DNA from: Polytrichum commune
Taxonomy: Eukaryota > Streptophyta > Polytrichopsida > Polytrichales > Polytrichaceae
Reading direction: 5' to 3'
Assembly: GCA_950295325.1 (NCBI GenBank)
Contig: OX485805.1
Location: 30,803,501-30,867,500, forward strand
Length of the DNA stretch: 64,000 nt
Part shown: positions 1 to 13,789 of the stretch, piece after piece
Layout: the number at the start of each line of letters is the position of its first letter
Numbering within the stretch: the stretch's first letter is position 1
The notes under the pieces: generated by a model
Seen by the model: only the letters and a program-made list of their open reading frames with translations
What the model was told of the DNA's origin: nothing
The model's database searches: none
Translations under genes and position numbers: made by a program

Positions 1-390
1 TGTCCTACCTAAACCATCTCGATATGAGATCTTTATTGGTTCCTTGATATGAACACCCGCTTCAAAGTATTTGCATCTTACAACAATCTCCAATATTTGT
101 GTCATTTTATCCATGTTCTTCTATTTGTAAATGTCTCAAAATGCCCAAAAAGTCCCAAATTAACGAATATATTGTTACATGCTTTATTGATGGTTTCACT
201 TCCGGAACAAAGTCCCAATCAATTGCATATTTACTAATTGGAAGTGCACAATATATATTGAATTTTTGACCTTGAAGGTGAAGTGTATTCAATATGGGAT
301 TTGTCGACAAGCGGCCTTCAAGAATGCAAGGGCAATGTTTTTTTCGAAGTTGGGCAGGGTGGACAACAATTTTTGGTTGGCTTCATAAAA
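1..390. other. Unassigned AT-rich flank
   Basis: No coding region, RNA gene or repeat that I recognise. The short open frames here have no family resemblance. The stretch ends where the left terminal region of the hAT element begins. Confidence 0.4.
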
Positions 391-394
391 TCTC

Positions 395-2770
395 AAAAAA
401 GACTTTGGGGGGGTTGCTACTGTGTATGTTTGACAAAACTTTTGTAAGTTTTTCACTTTTGACACGCAAGAACTCACACCAAAAAAAAAGTTGCACGTCA
501 GTTGATATGCACAATTTAGAAGTTGACACGTACTGTGACTTGTGAAGGAAAAAAAAACACACGTCAATTGACACGCTAGAAATTGAAATGACACGTATTA
601 CTAGGCAACTTAAGTACTATAAACTGTAGCTCAAGTATCTAGAAAACATAACCCATATCACTATATTCGGTAATTGGAGATTTTTTCATGATTTTGAGAC
701 TACTTAAGGACATGGTTTTCAAATAAAGAACAAGGAAAACACTCATATATGTATTCAATGTAACTTATTATATTGATTCGTGTGGACAACACTAACCAAT
801 TTGGCACAAATACATGTCATCACAATAAGAAATTGGACTAGATATTAAACCATTTGCATTTATTTTGAGATTCTCCAAAGTCTCCGATTAACGAATATAG
901 TGATCCATAACACTAGGAGAACTTCTTACACTCACTTACATACTTAAGTTTAGCCTTGTTCTTGTAATTTCCGTTGTAATCGGGAAGGTTCTACAGTTGA
1001 GTTGGTCATTAGAGATGTGGTGTACGCTAAGTACAAGGTCAAAGAGACTATTGTTCTTGGTTTGTTGCAGATGTATTTCTCCAATTGTTTTGTACAAGTA
1101 TGTGAATGAACAATTTGCCCCACCGGATCTGGAACAATGATGCTTTGGCTCGTTAAAAATTGGGCTAATTCTAAGGCATCCCGGCTTGACACTAGTATGA
1201 TTTGAGGTAGACTTTGCATAGTGCAGATGGTATATCAAAATCTATGTATGAGGTTGTCATTGGACTATTGGAGAAAATACATTAGATGCCTCTCAACCAA
1301 GTAGCTTTAGCCACTGATGGACCTTCTAGTACGATGGGACATTGTACGGGACTAGCAGCTAGAATGCGTGCAAAGGTTCCAACACTCATAAATGTGCATT
1401 GTATTGCACATCGTGAAGCTTTAGCTGCAAAAAATGAAGCTAGAGTATTTCTAGAATTTCAAATGTTGGATTGTTTTGCCAACAAAGTTTATGAGTGGAT
1501 GGGTTGTAGTACAAATTGACGCAATGAGCTAAAACCATTGTCGAAGGATGTATTTGAAGAAAATTATGTAGTGGTTTTACAAATTAATGCAATAAAGTGG
1601 TTTTCTCAAGGTAATGTCATGGCCCGCTTACTATAGTGCATACCGGTGGCATTGGAATTATTCAGAGATGAATATCCGCATTGGTATGAGATCATGTGCT
1701 CTTTTGAATTCCATTTCTATTTGAACCTCCTTGTAGATGTTTTACACGAGTTGAATAAATTGAATATCAAAATTCAATATGATATGATTGATGTCACAAC
1801 TATTAGTGCAACCATCAATATAACTATTTCAATTTTATCACATCATTTTTTAATCTAGGAATGGACCTATATTTGGTCGTACAAGCAAGAATTTAGGAAA
1901 ATTCTAGAGGGAATCTTCACTTGAGTTATAAAAACAATAGAGGAGATCATATTATTCATGCATTGGCAACCGATGGGCCCAATGAACTACAACAATGCAT
2001 ATTATTGGGTGCATCTTATGTGCAAAGAGTTATTCAATCTTTAAATGATCGTTTCCTAGACCTTCTAGTACTTAATGCAACCAAACTTTTCAACCCTCAT
2101 AATAATCCAAATGATGATAATGACCAAATCACAAATACCAAATTGTGGCTCAAAAGGATATTGATGAGGTTTCATTACACTAAAGAAGAAAGTGACATGT
2201 GTCAGCGAAAACTCTTGGAAATTATGGAAATACTTCAACATGAATGTGAGAACAAAACGATATTTGAGGCTTGGCGCATATGTGTTAGCAATTTGGAATG
2301 ACACACAAATTGGCCTAAACTTATGCAACCTTGGCAAAAACAAATTATACTCATTTCATCAAGTATAGCTATTTGTGAGAGAGGTTTTTCCAAACAAAAT
2401 GCAATCAAAAGCCACTTGCATAATAAGTTGAACTTGAAGATTCTTGATGCTCTTATGCGAGTCTCTCTTTGTGGACTTGAAGTGGATGCAATGGGTTGCA
2501 CTACCATCTTCAACATTTGGAGAAACATGCAAGATTGAAGGATACTTATGCTTGATTAATAGTTTTTTTGATACAAAAAAAAGTTGTATTTTGATTTTTC
2601 AAAATATTAGTTTTTCTAAAATATTGTGTAACCCAAAATTGAGGTGAAAATTTATAATAAAATGTATGTGTCAATTGATATTCATTTTGGTTTTTTAAAA
2701 TGTCACTTGACTCGTTGGATTTGAAGTTGAACGTCAAATGAAATTTGTCAAACACACACGCCATGGGTCC
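395..2770 (+). mobile_element. Decayed hAT-superfamily DNA transposon
   Basis: Ends are approximate. Near the left end (about 421-438) lies GTGTATGTTTGACAAAA, and near the right end (about 2743-2760) lies its approximate reverse complement (TTTGTCAAACACACAC), so these look like subterminal parts of degenerate inverted repeats. The stretch between them carries transposase remains on the plus strand. I could not define a clean 8-bp target duplication. Short repeats containing GACACG lie inside the left end (about 465-600), as is common for hAT subterminal regions. Confidence 0.55.
945..2538 (+). pseudogene. hAT transposase pseudogene
   Basis: Broken remains of a hAT transposase in several frames. 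The piece at 1286-1519 reads ATDGPSSTMG followed by VHCIAHREALA, which matches the catalytic-core stretch of hAT enzymes of the ZMYM/ZNF862-like group (Asp in ATDG; Cys-x-x-His before the insertion domain). The piece at 1921-2301 is helical and carries part of the insertion domain. The piece at 2323-2538 is the C-terminal dimerisation region: SSIAICERGFSKQNAIKS followed by LDALMRVSLCG. In-frame stops at about 1517, 1634, 1857 and 2299 and frame changes show that it makes no protein. The family call is firm because the N- and C-terminal signatures occur in the right order and spacing. Confidence 0.8.
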
Positions 2771-2779
2771 CTTAGCCTG

Positions 2780-4088
2780 AATCTTCCTCCCCCTACAAGT
2801 TCGTAGAGGTACTTGAAGACCTTGCCAACAAGAATCTCACCAAGTGTATACTCTCCAAAATGCTTATATAGGGAGAACTCCCAGTATACAGCGGGCATTT
2901 AAGCAGGTCGGACTCAGATCGATTGATGTGCACTGATTGATATAAACACAACGCTTCTTCATCCGATCTCTCAAGGCCCTCCGACATTGGGTTGGGTTTC
3001 ATGATTCGGTGAAATTTGCCTGCAAGCTTTCGATATTTTAATGTTTGGAATTGAAGCTTGGAGAACTGCGGGAATGTTGTGCCATAAATTTGATCCGGTG
3101 AGGGTTGGAAGAGGCGGTGGCCACATCTCCGTAGGCATTCAATCAGGTGGTGATTAGCTTGTAGCAAATCTGCACATTGTTACAATTTTTCTGTTTTGTT
3201 TGGGAGGGTTTTGGTTATCGGTTGTGCATGCGGAGGCTAGTGATGGAACGTTTGCTGTCTGAGCGTTAGTGTGAGGAGTGGGAAGGTTAATTGGGGGAAT
3301 ATTGGGATGATATGGACTCGGATCGCATGTCAGGTTCAATGCGACCTCGCATTTGACGGAGTTTCAGATTTAAAATCGAAAGTTCTTCCTAGATCTAGTC
3401 ATCTTGCATTGATTCGAGATCGTGCTTGATTTTCATGCTAGTATACTACAACAGATTGGCTCCTATGGCATTCAGCCATTTTCGAGTAGTTTTGTTGATA
3501 ATTGCCATTCCGAGGTCGAAGTTTTACTGCATCGCTTTCTCGGGTAATCGCCTCTAATGATTTGAGTGGAACAGATCTCTTTTTGTATCACTTCGCATCA
3601 TTCGAGTGGTTTTATATATCTGTGAAGGAGCTCGAAGATTTTCATCTCTTAGTTTCATCGTAGAGTCAGGCTTGGTCTGGTAATAGGAGTGCACCTGCTC
3701 CGCGTCTCTTCAGCTCCCCGAGCTGGACTGGAAAAGGTTGCTGTGATCGGATTAGGGTCCAGATCATGTGACCTTTTGTTTCGGCAATAGCAACCGCTAC
3801 ATGTCGACATAGTTCTTAACGTCTCACGGTTACATTTTTGACGAGTGAACAGAGGGCTGCATGTTGTTCCCTACAGTATAATTCATGCACAGGTTTAATA
3901 TGAGTTTTATTTCTATATTCCTGGATTGACGTCTTGGATTTGAACTAGCCTTTCAAGTGAAGGGGCTAAACTTTGAGAGCCCTTCACAATGAAACTCATG
4001 AGGGCTTCAATCTTGAACACTGTTGTTCTGTTTCTGTTTCTGTCAATAAGTTCGCAGACAGAAAGGATGTGGTGGATCCTGGTGCATC
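2780..4088. other. Region upstream of CCD1
   Basis: About 1.3 kb between the hAT right end and the CCD1 start codon. GC content rises compared with the transposon flank. It should hold the CCD1 promoter and 5' UTR, but I see no convincing TATA box, no upstream exon joined by clear splice sites, and no coding sequence. The open frame on the minus strand at 2793-3167 has no recognisable family. Confidence 0.35.
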
Positions 4089-7000
4089 ATGGGGAATCTG
4101 CAGAGACCAGAGTGGGAGGCATTGCTGAAGAAAACCTACAAGCCCAAGAGCTCGAATGGGTTGGCAAGTGTGACCACGGGCTTGGCGGCCAAGTTTTGCG
4201 ACGTTCTGGAGAGGGCCATCTTGCGGTACTTCGATGACAATAGCAGCAAGAAGGGCATTTACTGGCTCAAGGGCAACTATGGCCCGGTTCCGGAGATGGC
4301 CCCGGCCGCTGACCTCCCCGTTTCTGGCGTCATTCCTGTAAGGCTAATTGTTTGATTTGTGCGCCATTCCTGGAATGTGACTTCGAGATCCGGTGCTTGC
4401 AAATTGGTGCGCAATGTGAAACTTGTGGGTGGGATGATGGGTATGGATTGCGGTGTGTTCAATTCATGTGGTTTATTAGAATTCAGACTCATTTCATCAG
4501 GAAGAGGTTATGCCGGCCCTTCACCTGAAAGATTCGCAGGATGAATCACATACTGTTCTCCCTCTTTAGTATGACACGTTTGGAAAACACAAAAAAGGTC
4601 GTATTATCCAGGTGTCGTCTTCTCATTAATATGAGAAATGGCATAAAGTCAATGTATTATTGAGGTAACACAAAAACATATGTAATATGAGCTTAAATAT
4701 ATATACAACGAGTTTAAGCAATATAGATGGTATGAAATAATAACTTATAGCTCCAAACAAATACAAATATATTCAAGAACTCTTGAAATAAAAGTCCAAA
4801 GATCTTTGGTGTTATCTACCTTCATCTTATCTAACTTCCCTACTAACTTTTGAAAACTAATAATTTCTTTAACACCAAAATGTAGAGAGTTCTCTAATAA
4901 GAAACTAGACAAAAATCATGCATGACGTTTAGCATAAAAAATATTATATCACCAGTGTACAAGGCAACATACTAGGCAAGAGGCCACTCTAACCCTAGAA
5001 CCATGTCTATTCTACACTAGTAAACCCAATTACCATTGAGTTCCCAATGACACGTGAAGTTCCCAAGTAGTTCCCAAGTGAAAATGGATGTATTTTAAAT
5101 GTACATAACATAGATGAAATGTTTTTTTTAGCTTTAACTACCTCTCTAATATGACAAAAAGGAGATTCTAAATATCACATTATCAAGTGTTGTAGTCGTA
5201 TAAACGAGGGAGTTTTAAACTAAAAAGTTTGGTCTCGCAAAAATGTGTCGTAACATCAAGGGTGTCATATAAACGAGTGTCGTATTAACAAAGTTCAACT
5301 GTATTCACTTCATGTACATCCACCTAACTTAGAACATGCCATGTGGTTCAACACAATAGATTGTTGACAAAGTTTTTCTAAATGATGTGCAGAATCTTTT
5401 CCTGTTGGATGGCCACCAATTTGAATTTTGAATTTTGTGGGTGTAGTGATGGGTATGGATTGCGGTATGTTCAATTTATGTGTTTTCTGTTGGTTTATTA
5501 GAATCCAAGGATTCATCAGGAAGAGATTATGCCCTCCACCTGAAAGTTTCTTAGAATGAAACGCACATTTAGTTCAAGCATATCCACCTAACTTAAGGTA
5601 GACGTGCCTTAGACGGATAGGTTTTCTTTCTGCACCCACTTCTTGTAGGATATGAAACACTCAATTACTGCGAGATGATTAGTAAATTCAAACTGAGCCC
5701 GTAGCCATTCGCCTCATAATTTTCGGAGCTCATTTGAATGTCTCATTCATTATCAAAGTGAAGATTCTCAACTCATTAAGTGGTCATATAACTCAACCAT
5801 GCTGACTAATGAGCCTAGAATGACTAGCATATCTTGAGAGCGTAGTCCGATTTTTTTTAAACATACGTCTTTTTGGTGCCAATCTTTAGATCCACATACC
5901 ATTCAATTATTGTGGAGATTATTGTTGTGTTCAATTTAGGCACGTCTACCATTTCAAAAAATGTCATATGGCTCAACATAAGAGATTATCAACAAAGTTC
6001 TAAATGCTTGTGCATAATTATGTTAACTCTAAATATCTACAAGGTTTTGTTTAGATGAAGTGAGATTTGCAAGCTTGCTTTATGAAATCTCAAATGAAGC
6101 AGACACTGACACAATGTCAAACAACATATCCGTATGGTTGGACATTCTTTATGAGTTTTTCCACTTTTGAAAACATCATCATTAAGCAAACCTTGCACAC
6201 TCCCCCAAATAAGTAGCCTTTTGTCAAGACTTCCATTCGTGTGCTTAGGGGGGTAGTGCCCCCAAGCTTGAGACCACAATGTGGTCTCGAATAATATTAG
6301 GGGTTAAGGAATGGCTTTTGGGTGGATGTGGCTATCATCCAATACCTAACCGATAAGTACTCCTTGCTATAGTCATGGGGAAGTCCAATTTAGACGATCG
6401 TGAAGCACTTTGAATCCTAGATACCACATGGCAACTCACAAGTTTGTCAACTTCTGATTGTTGGCAGGATTGCTTGAATGGAGAGTTTGTGCAAGTTGGT
6501 CCAAACCCAAAGTTTGCGCCCATTGCTTCATACCATTGGTGAGATTTCGTGTGAGATTTCCTAACCATTTCGTGTAAGGTACATGTGGGTCTTATGTGGT
6601 CGCTCATCTTGATTGGATGCCTATATTTAAGTGGTATATCAGAATGACATGTGTTATGATGAGATTGGACTATGTTCTCAAAACATAGACACCATTCTAG
6701 CTTGGATATTGAACTTGATTTGGGAGGACCTATGAGATCACTTAAAGAGAAAGAGGCTCCTCAATTTGACCCCTGATAATTTTTACATTTCAACTCCGTT
6801 TGTGAAACTTGAAATGGTGGTCTTTATTACTTACAAAAGTTGCTAACTGGTTGGATGAGACAATTCCCATTCCAATCCAATGGCCGAAATTGGTTGTGGA
6901 GTCCAAAGTGCCCACAACAGGGCTTATCTACCTGTGCTCTTTGATGTTGCTTCTCTGGTTCACTGAAATAGGTCAAGTTTAGTGCAGTAGCTTAGAGTGA

Positions 7001-10000
7001 ACCAACATCAAATACGACACTGATGAGGATGTGTGTAACTTTTGTGCAGGGTTGATGGAGATGGGTGCGTGACAGATCTCTTCCTTTTGTTTGTCCTTCA
7101 ATTCCCATATTAAAGTCCTATGCAGCTACGTCCTGCAAGTCAAAAAAATCATAGATCAGGTCAGGATCAGTTTCAAAGCGAATCCCCAATTAGGACAACA
7201 TTATGTTCTCATGGCAAGGTAGGAAGCTGATAATTTTTCTGCCACAGAATGCTCCATGGATTAAGAATGAAGGATGGAAAAGCCACTTCTGTGGCACGGT
7301 ATGTGCGGACCAGCAGATTACAACAAGAGGAGAAGTTCGGCAGATCAATGTTTGTCAAGGTACTTCAATTCCTTTGACCTTCTAGTTCTTCAAATTTTCC
7401 CACACATTCGAAGTATCTGGGTTTCAAAAAGAAAAAGAAAAAACGACAGCATGAATCATAGTCTACTCGCTTGCAGGGTACTGCCTCAATTAAGTGGTGG
7501 ACTCTTTCTAAGGGTGCAACTTGGTTGGTCATTATTCTTCCTCTACTAGGCTTTCAGGCCTTTGGTACCCACGACTTTTAAGATGACTGATTGACCTGGT
7601 GCCCCCACAATGTTTGGGTGGACCATAGCGGGTAACACTAGCATGACTAGCAGATTTCACATAAGGTCTGCCAGATGTGGATAATGGAACAAACCTTAGT
7701 TTCCTGATTTTGAGTACATAAATTCTGCACAACCATGTCCAGAATAATCTAGATAAGTTTTCACAATATCTTGCGCTTCCAGTTTGTGCCCAAATCCTTC
7801 TAAGAGCTGGGTTCAGTATCTGATCATCAGATGTTTTCACAATCACACATTGCAGAAGAAACACATACTTTGATTTGATTTTCATTCTGACTTATTCCAC
7901 AGTTTGGGAGAATGTTGTCAAGAATATATTTTCTTTCTGTTATGAGACAATTGCACCAAGTAAGATTGTTATGTTGTTTTCAACAATCGTATGTTGCAGA
8001 TTGGAGATGTGCGAGCAGTGTCAGGTATCTTGTACATCATGCTTGAGATACTTCGGGTTAAACTTGGGGTTCTTGATATTTCAAATGGCACGCAAACAGG
8101 TGCATTGCTTGAAACCTTTTTCAAGAATTGGACACGGGTTTGCCAATGTTCCAAAGGGTTCTCTGATGACATTCTAGAATATTTTTAGAATTTGAAACTT
8201 GGTCTACACTTTGAATATTGAAAATAGTCTTCGATTCTAATCTTTGTGAATGCTTGATGCTCATGTTGATGACAAGACTTGTGGTTTTACAGGAAATACT
8301 GCTTTAAAATACCATCATAACCGATTTCTGGCACTCAATGACAGCGACAAACCTTGTGAGTTTACCTCACCCAAGGAAGGATCTTCGAATGTGATACAGG
8401 AAGTTCTGGTCTAGTTGTATAAACGTGAATCCTGCAATTACTGAATTTTTTTTGCTGCTTGACATCAATGTAGATATCATCAAGGTCTTGGAAGATGGTG
8501 ATTTGGAGACACTGGGACGCGAGGATTATGGGGGCCGATTGAACCATCCCTTGACTGCTCATCCCAAACTAGATCCTGTTACAGGTCCAATTTCTATACG
8601 CTCAACATGTCTTGAAATATTTGAAGAGAAACATGAGTTTGTAGCAACTGGAGTTCCAGTAACATGAACAATAAGGTACATGGGTCTTAATTGATTTTTA
8701 TTTCGACAAGCTCACTTCTCATAGGATATTAAAAACGCAATTAGTATAAGATGATTAGCAAATCCAAATGAAGGCCATAGCCATTTTTGTCATGATTTTC
8801 GGACATCAAATGAGTATCTAATTGGTTTCAATCTGAAGATTTTCTTTATTTCTTAAATGATCCCATAGATTCCTACAACTATGTTGATTATTGAACCTAG
8901 AATAGTTAACAAACTTAGAGCATGTAGTCCAATCTTTTTCAAATACATGTCTTTTTGGTATCCATTCTTAAATTCACACCTAACCATAGGTTTCCAATAA
9001 AGATAAGTAAGTGATTTAGATCCCCTCACCTTGCTTACCTAATGAAGAAATTCAAAGAAAAACAACCAGGCAATCTACTTATACTTGTGTGTATTACCAA
9101 TCTTGTGTGGGCATCTTAAAATTGTATGGCAATTGCATGTGTGGTTGTAGGAGAGTTGTTCATCTTTGGATTAGACATATTAAAGCCACCACACGTGCAA
9201 TATCGTGTTATCTCCAAAGACGGAAACATCACCGACCCTGTCGTGATCACCATACCAAAAGCAGTTCTTATGCATGACTTTGCCATCACCGAACACTATG
9301 CAATTTTCATGGATCTTCCTCTTGGCTTAGATCTGCACGTAGCCATTCCCCATTTTTCAACTTGATTGTCACAAGGTAATTAATCATCTGACAAATATCT
9401 TAACTTCATTAACTCAAGTAAGTGATGTGATTTGTGTAGGGTATGGCGCAAGGCGAAATGGCTATGAAGTTTGATGATACTAAAGCATCAAGACTTGGAG
9501 TGCTCCCACGATATGCCCCAAATGAGGCTCAAATTGAGTGGTTCACAATCCCAACTTGCTTCATTTTCCACAATGGTAAAGAGGGATCACACCTAGTCCT
9601 CACCACACATTTGTGGTCCAACATGCTTGGGTTAGTGCATTTTCATTGACAACAGATCCAATGGCTTGGAGGTATTCATCATAATTTCTCGAGACAAAAT
9701 GTTCATGTTGAAATAATCTAGTATTGAACTAGTATCATATACTACCAATTGACTTTCATATTTCTCATTCTCACGAATTGTGTGTCACATTATACTACTA
9801 CTTTTAAAAATGTTAATCTAAGAATAATAAACATTTTGTACCATGATCATGTTATACACCTCTAGGTGTAATCTCAATATAAACGTCACATATAGAATTC
9901 ACACTTGGAAGTTTGTGATGTTACCAGTGAATGCTTGGGAAGAAGGCGACGAAGTCGTGTTGTATTCATGTCGATTTCCTCGAGCCGAACTCACTCTCCT

Positions 10001-11604
10001 CTTTGACGAACTTGAGTCTGAACAAGGCTTGTAAGATGAAGCCATTTCCATTGTCGTTCAACTTTGTTCCTTTTTACAAGTATTCATCCATCTGTAATTT
10101 GAATGAGATTCTTCTGATTATTAAAATGTTTTTGAGTGTTTTTTGAGCTCTGAAATATATTATGATTATTGGTTGTGTAGATACGAGTTCAGGTTGAACC
10201 TCAAGACGGGTGAGGTGAAGCAAACACAACTCTCCAATCACTTCACAGACTTTCCGCGAATAAATGAGAAGTATATTGCAAGGTATATTTACACTGCATA
10301 GTTTGTGTTGTGATTCTATGGATTTAAAAACTTGACCACAAATTATCTTTTTATTTGAGCAATTAATATGGGGTTGTTGATATTGGAAGCGTACTTTTTA
10401 TGCTGCATGTGCAGAAAGCATAGCTACACATACAATGGCATCTTCAACGAGACACACAAAATGGTGGGTCTTGCAAAATACAACCTCAGTAAAGAGCCGC
10501 ACCTAGGCCGAAAGGTTTTAGAAGTTGGAGGGAATGTTGATGGTATATTTGTGCATGGACCGGGCCGGTTTGGGTCTGAGGCAGTTTTTGTGCCACGAGA
10601 CCCTGATGCTGAAGGAGCAGAAGAAGATGACGGCTACTTGATTTGCTTTGTGCACAATGAAAACAATGGGTAGGTGCCAATCACCCCTAAACTTGTTTAA
10701 CCCTTAAATGCACGGGGGTCAAGTTCAAATCAAAGAACTAGTCAATTACAAATGAGATCTCCAACTCATTTTTATAATACAAGAGAAAGTTGCAACGAGG
10801 GAACTTTAGACTACACCTTACAGTTGAAGAAGGATCATTGTCATTGATTCTCACTAAATCATACTGGAATCTCAACAATATTTTATGACATCGAATTACT
10901 AAGATTTCATGACAAATTAATATTACTTTAGCTTTGAAGTTTACTTTGATTTTGAGAAAAATGAGTTTCAAATTTCAGAAACAATTTCGTTCCTTACTTC
11001 AAATATTAAATGTTTGTAACCAAGAAAACATTTGACAATTTTAACCAGTTCAAGGTCCACCCAAAAAAAATGCAGCTCATCACAATCACTTCATTCGAGG
11101 TGATGTAAAAGTTTACTAGTTCCAAGTGCAAGAAACAATATCTATCTTGAAAATGTCCGCATGCACTTTTGGCTTCTTAGGCATTAACGGGTTATTGAAC
11201 TAAATTATGTAAATTCTTACCTTGGGGAAAATATTTGTAGGGAATCAGAGGTCATGATTATTGATGCCAAGACCATGGCACTTGAACCAGTGGCAGTTGT
11301 GAAGTTGCCACAAAGAGTTCCTTATGGATTCCATGCCCTTTTTATGTCAGAGGTTTGTAAACCACTCACAACCTCTCCCTGGTGTTAGTATGCACTAGAT
11401 TTCATTCTGATTGATCTCGTGTGAAGGATTACCGCATGCTTGGTGATGTTGTATTCATAATCAGAACATTAGATTATCATTGTGTACCCCTTGAAATATC
11501 TTAAATATTTGCATTTGGATCATTACAAGTCATAAGTGACAATGAATATGCTTGTCTTGCATTGAATTGCGCAGGAGCAACTGAGGACACAACATTACAA
11601 ATAG
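4089..11604 (+). CDS. CCD1: Carotenoid cleavage dioxygenase 1 (CCD1), 14 exons
   Basis: Non-haem iron dioxygenase that cleaves carotenoids and apocarotenoids at several double bonds to give volatile C13 ketones such as beta-ionone; CCD1 enzymes are cytosolic, and no transit peptide is visible here. Exons: 4089-4337, 6468-6538, 7050-7064, 7248-7359, 8000-8099, 8293-8355, 8474-8584, 9151-9338, 9440-9575, 9928-10030, 10181-10282, 10415-10669, 11241-11352, 11575-11604. All introns are GT-AG and all phases agree, giving 1,647 nt or 548 residues, the usual CCD1 length. Landmarks in order: [35 protein letters not shown], then the four expected iron-ligand histidines in TAHPK, LMHDF, IFHN and YGFHA. 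The C-terminal region has [17 protein letters not shown] and DAKTM. The end (EEQLRTQ) resembles CCD1 rather than NCED or CCD4. Introns carry dispersed repeats, but no exon is damaged. The start was chosen because it fits family N-terminal length. Confidence 0.96.
4420..5530 (+). repeat. Direct duplication inside CCD1 intron 1
   Basis: A segment of about 105 bp at 4425-4530 recurs at about 5435-5545 in the same orientation. Both copies share GGTATGGATTGCGGT, GGTTTATTAGAAT and TTCATCAGGAAGAG in order. The second copy has a small insertion. The 900 bp between them is AT-rich and unrecognised. This may be a segmental duplication or the footprint of an insertion within the intron. Confidence 0.7.
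5560..5900 (+). repeat. Dispersed repeat family copy 1 (CCD1 intron 1)
   Basis: Copy of a family of about 300 bp found several times in the window. Shared blocks include GGTAGACGTGCCTTA, CTCATAATTTTCGGAGCTC, AAGTGAAGATTCTCA and TTTTTAAACATACGTC. It has no coding potential. The family resembles a MITE or short non-autonomous element, but I could not define its termini. Confidence 0.65.
8690..8985 (+). repeat. Dispersed repeat family copy 2 (CCD1 intron 7)
   Basis: Diverged copy in the same orientation as copy 1, within CCD1 intron 7. It shares ATGATTAGCAAATCCAAA-like sequence, CATGATTTTCGGA and TACATGTCTTTTTGGT with the family in the same order. Confidence 0.6.
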
Positions 11605-13435
11605 AAAAAAAAACTCTGATCTCCGAAGATGGCAAGAGTGTGTTTGTTCGTAGGACATCCTTGGCCACGTCCGAAGGACAATGACATTAGATGTAAAACT
11701 ACTTCATCTTTTGCAAGGAGTAAACACTACGTTAGTAACTAAATAATCATCACCGGTAACCGGTAACATGCACTTGTTATTATTAGATATCGTTTAATAC
11801 CATGGCATACTTTGGGGGGAAGGTGTAGCCAACAAAGTAAAGTTGTAAATTATGAATTGAAGACTACGTCCAGACAAGTAATGGTGTCATTGCTCTGTAG
11901 CATGAAATTCAAGAAGCATTTTGTTAAAACGTTAACCATAGTCCAAGTTTATATTGATGTCACTTTTAGCTTTGGTTTGATTGACCATCATTGATACTCC
12001 TCATTGATGGAAAGCCTTGAACCAGTCCGATAGTTGACCTATTCGGGTTGATTAATGTACACTTGAAATACGAAATTGAAAGTGTGATTGCGAGATGCTG
12101 AGTGGAGGGAATTATCGCATATGAGTGTACCTCTCATTGCGCCAACATAAATACCCATGGAACTCGGACTTTATTATTTTTAATTGATTTTGATATCAAA
12201 ATTAGTTTTCAAGACTCATAATTGTCCAGTTCAAGTCATTTGAGATGAATCGGCCACAAAGCTATAATGTCATGAAGGATGCTTGCTATGATTTATATGT
12301 GTCGTGCTCGTGTCTAATGAAGATGTGACACATCAACAAGATCTAAGATGGTGTCAAGCATTAAGCATTGATAATAATCCAATTATTGGATAACGAACTA
12401 TTTAAAACTATTTTTGGTGCAAGTGCGGAACTCCAAATAATCACACGCACTAAATGATAGAACCAATCTACATATGTGTTGAGACACTTGGTGATATCAG
12501 AGTTTATGGAATGACTAAATATGGCGTATATAATATGAATGAAGTTGTACTTAAATTGAGCATTTTAAGGCAATTGTTATTTATGAAGGTAGTGACTTCA
12601 AGGACAAGACCAAGCTTGGGGGTGCCTTAAGCATTCCAACTCCTTGATGCAAAGAAATATGTCTCTAAAACATTGGTGGGGAGATTCTTGTCCCTTGTGG
12701 AGCCATTTCTGTTTCTTCAATAAAAATACCAACCCCTAGAATCACGATTCTCTTCATTGTATTCACCTCTCAGTGGTAATGGTGTTTGTTGATCCCAACT
12801 AGGATTCGCATACTAAGTTTGACGTTGAAATTGACAAAGGAGAGCGCTCTCTATGGTGACCTCACCCTTGCAAAAAGAACTCATATGGTACATGAGTTGC
12901 TCCTCCAACTCTCGTGTTGAAGGAGCACCACATTTGGGGATGGAACTTGTAGATGTTGAGAGAGGCTTATCATCAATTAATTCACTCAATCAATCATAAG
13001 TTAACGGTTGTTAATCGCATATGAGGGTACCTCTCACCCATCCATCCAACATAAAAATTTGATTCCCCTATATATAAGTTCATTTCAAATGGCATGGACT
13101 TATAAAATCCAAGGTCTTATAAAGTCAATTATGGAGTCAATTGGATTAAAAATAACAATGTTTGGGTTACATAATGTTTCAAAGCTTTTATGTAAAGTAT
13201 GCATACCTAATCAATTTTCTTGTCTTATTCAAACACCTATATTTGAGTGGCCCTTGGACTACGTGTAGATCTAAGAACAAACACCCAAAAGACATGATAT
13301 TGTATTACATATTCATACAAACTTTGAAATATGAGGAAATTGGTTATGGGCCTCAATCTGGCTTGCCTAAACATATCGTATCAATCATACATTAAATGGG
13401 CTAGTTGGCAAAAGAACCCATTCACTAATTAAGAC
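11605..13435. other. Intergenic region downstream of CCD1
   Basis: Between the CCD1 stop and the inverted repeat copies. AT-rich, with no supported coding region. It should include the CCD1 3' UTR and polyadenylation site. The phrase CGCATATGAGNGTACCTCTC occurs twice, at about 12116 and 13016, so part of this region is itself duplicated. Confidence 0.4.
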
Positions 13436-13479
13436 ATGTTTACCTCAAAAGCTACTAAAGATAGATGTGCCTAACTCCA

Positions 13480-13760
13480 ACATAATAATAGTTTAGACAC
13501 CTCTATTTGAGCCGTAAGTGGTTAGGTGTGGAGCTAGGACCTATATGACCACTTAATGAGCATGAGAATCCTCACTTTGAGAATGAATAAGATTCTCATA
13601 TGAGCTCCGAAAATTATGAGGCAAATGACTATGGGCTCGATTTGGATTTGTTGAGGATCTTGCTCTAACTGCATGCTTCACATCCTAAAAGAATTGGGTG
13701 CAAAGAAAACATTATCCAAATACCACATGGATATGGTAGACGTGCCTTATTTGATAGCTT
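13480..13760 (-). repeat. Dispersed repeat family copy 3 (inverted)
   Basis: Reverse-complement copy of the family seen at 5560-5900. GAGCTCCGAAAATTATGAGG at about 13600 is the reverse complement of the block at about 5707, and GGTAGACGTGCCTTA recurs at about 13735. It lies next to a second inverted copy. Confidence 0.65.
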
Positions 13761-13789
13761 ACCTTAATTGGACATCTCAAATCCAAGAA

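Noticed and set aside
2793-3167. 124-codon minus-strand open frame upstream of CCD1
   Set aside because: No family resemblance, no splice partner and no start context; treated as chance.
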